Part shown: positions 4,387 through 5,165 of the stretch, piece by piece | How positions within the stretch are numbered: position 1 is the stretch's first letter | Layout: every line of letters begins with the position of its first letter | Source: JACDER01 sp036394915 | GTDB taxonomy: Bacteria > Actinomycetota > Thermoleophilia > Gaiellales > Gaiellaceae | Direction of reading: 5' to 3' | Assembly: GCA_036394915.1 (NCBI GenBank) | Contig: DASWEE010000084.1 | Span: forward strand, 1-5,165 | DNA length: 5,165 bases | Notes under the pieces: model-generated | Database searches by the model: none | Seen by the model: the letters and a program-made list of their open reading frames with translations, nothing else | Told to the model about the DNA's origin: nothing | Program-made: the position numbers and the translations under genes

Positions 4387-5165
4387 GTGGCCGTCCCGCA
4401 GCACTTCCGGCCCGAGCGCGTCGGCGAGGTCTGGCGCGTCGCCTACGAGGAACGGGCCCGCGAGGCCGAGGCCTGGAGACAGGCGCACGGGCTCGCACCC
4501 GCGCGCGCGGACCGATTCCGCATCTGCCTCGTCGCGGTCGACGTCCAGAACACGTTCTGCATTCCGGGCTTCGAGTTGTTCGTTCCGGGTGCGGTCGAGG
4601 ACAACCGGCGCCTGTGCGAGTTCGTGTACAGGAATCTCGGCGCGATCACCCAGGTCATTCCAACGATGGACACGCACCAGGCGGTGCAGATCTTCCACGC
4701 CGCTTTCCTCGTCGACGAGGACGGAAGGCGCCCCGATCCGTACACCCTCGTCTCGGCGGACGAGGTGGAAGCCGGCCGCTGGCGGATCGACCCGGACATC
4801 GGGGTCGACCCGGACTACCTCCTCCGCTACACGCGCGAGCTCGAGGCCGGCGGCCGCTACAACCTGACGATCTGGCCGTACCACGCGATGCTCGGCGGGA
4901 TCGGGCACGCGCTCGTCTCCGCCGTCGAGGAGGCGTTCTTCTTCCACACGATCGCCCGCCGAAGCGCTCCCGGCTTCGAGATCAAGGGCTTCAACCCGCT
5001 CACCGAGCACTACTCCGTCCTCGGCCCGGAGGTGATGGGCGAGAAGAACGAGGCTCTGATCCAGAAGCTGCTCGGATTCGACGCGGTCGTGATCGCCGGC
5101 CAGGCGAAGAGTCATTGCGTCGCGTGGACGATCGACGACCTGTTGCGGCACCCGGACGTGGAGGA
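4387..5165 (+). CDS. Isochorismatase/nicotinamidase-family cysteine hydrolase, 3' end outside window
   Basis: An amidohydrolase-type cysteine hydrolase with 259 complete codons visible and no stop before the edge. The fold starts after an unusual roughly 44-residue N-terminal extension. The catalytic triad can be assigned: Asp52 in LVAVDVQNTF, Lys200 in FEIKGFNP, and nucleophile Cys244 in VIAGQAKSHCVAW. Residues matching the nicotinamidase metal site are also present: Asp95 and His97 (TMDTH), His104 (QIFH) and His166 (TIWPYHAMLGG). The metal site favours a nicotinamidase-like enzyme over true isochorismatase. However, the stretch between His104 and His166 is long and GQAKSHC differs from the usual nicotinamidase signature, so the substrate is open. 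GTG 4387 is the only workable start: an in-frame TAG lies at 4375-4377, and the next GTG is after Asp52. Only a weak TAGG precedes it by 3 nt. It is divergent from the epimerase. Confidence 0.88.
   Translation, partial: MAVPQHFRPERVGEVWRVAYEERAREAEAWRQAHGLAPARADRFRICLVAVDVQNTFCIPGFELFVPGAVEDNRRLCEFVYRNLGAITQVIPTMDTHQAVQIFHAAFLVDEDGRRPDPYTLVSADEVEAGRWRIDPDIGVDPDYLLRYTRELEAGGRYNLTIWPYHAMLGGIGHALVSAVEEAFFFHTIARRSAPGFEIKGFNPLTEHYSVLGPEVMGEKNEALIQKLLGFDAVVIAGQAKSHCVAWTIDDLLRHPDVE

Noticed and set aside
4363..5151. Apparent N-terminal extension of the epimerase frame on the - strand (397 codons in total)
   Set aside because: The extra part is exactly antisense to the isochorismatase-family gene, whose catalytic motifs are clear on the + strand. 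The epimerase itself is complete from ATG 4362.

Overview
The window is a GC-rich bacterial chromosomal segment with strong G/C preference at third codon positions. GTG starts are common, genes are packed tightly, and intergenic gaps are 170 bp or less. Gene content and codon use fit a high-GC actinobacterium-like lineage, perhaps a deep-branching one, but no marker here fixes the taxon, so this is inference. Nothing suggests a phage, an IS element, a CRISPR array or an RNA gene.

Left part (1-2574, + strand) is a signalling block. It opens with the CheB methylesterase domain, whose N-terminal side may be cut by the window edge. CheB overlaps by 4 bp a CheR-type chemoreceptor methyltransferase that carries a TPR-like C-terminal extension. 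After a 58-bp gap with a plausible promoter and a good Shine-Dalgarno comes an OmpR/PhoB-family response regulator. CheR and CheB form the methylation/demethylation pair that sets chemoreceptor adaptation. No receptor, CheA, CheW or histidine kinase is visible here.

Middle (2575-2643) is a 69-bp gap between convergent genes. It is filled by a perfect 11-bp hairpin and two smaller inverted repeats, and is probably a bidirectional terminator region.

Right-middle (2644-4362, - strand) holds three genes. In transcription order these are a VOC-fold methylmalonyl-CoA epimerase, an 8-bp-overlapping 75-aa protein of unknown function, and, after a 170-bp gap, a shortened and divergent YchF/OLA1-type P-loop NTPase with altered nucleotide-binding motifs.

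Right end (4387-5165, + strand) is the 5' part of an isochorismatase/nicotinamidase-fold cysteine hydrolase. It runs off the window, so it is an incomplete but clearly coding frame. Its start lies only 24 bp from the divergent epimerase start. An 11-bp palindrome, CCTAGACTAGG, sits in that gap and contains -10-like hexamers on both strands.

No wholly new multi-gene system is evident. The parts most worth a second look are the divergent YchF-like protein, the coupled 75-aa orphan, and the compact palindromic divergent promoter.
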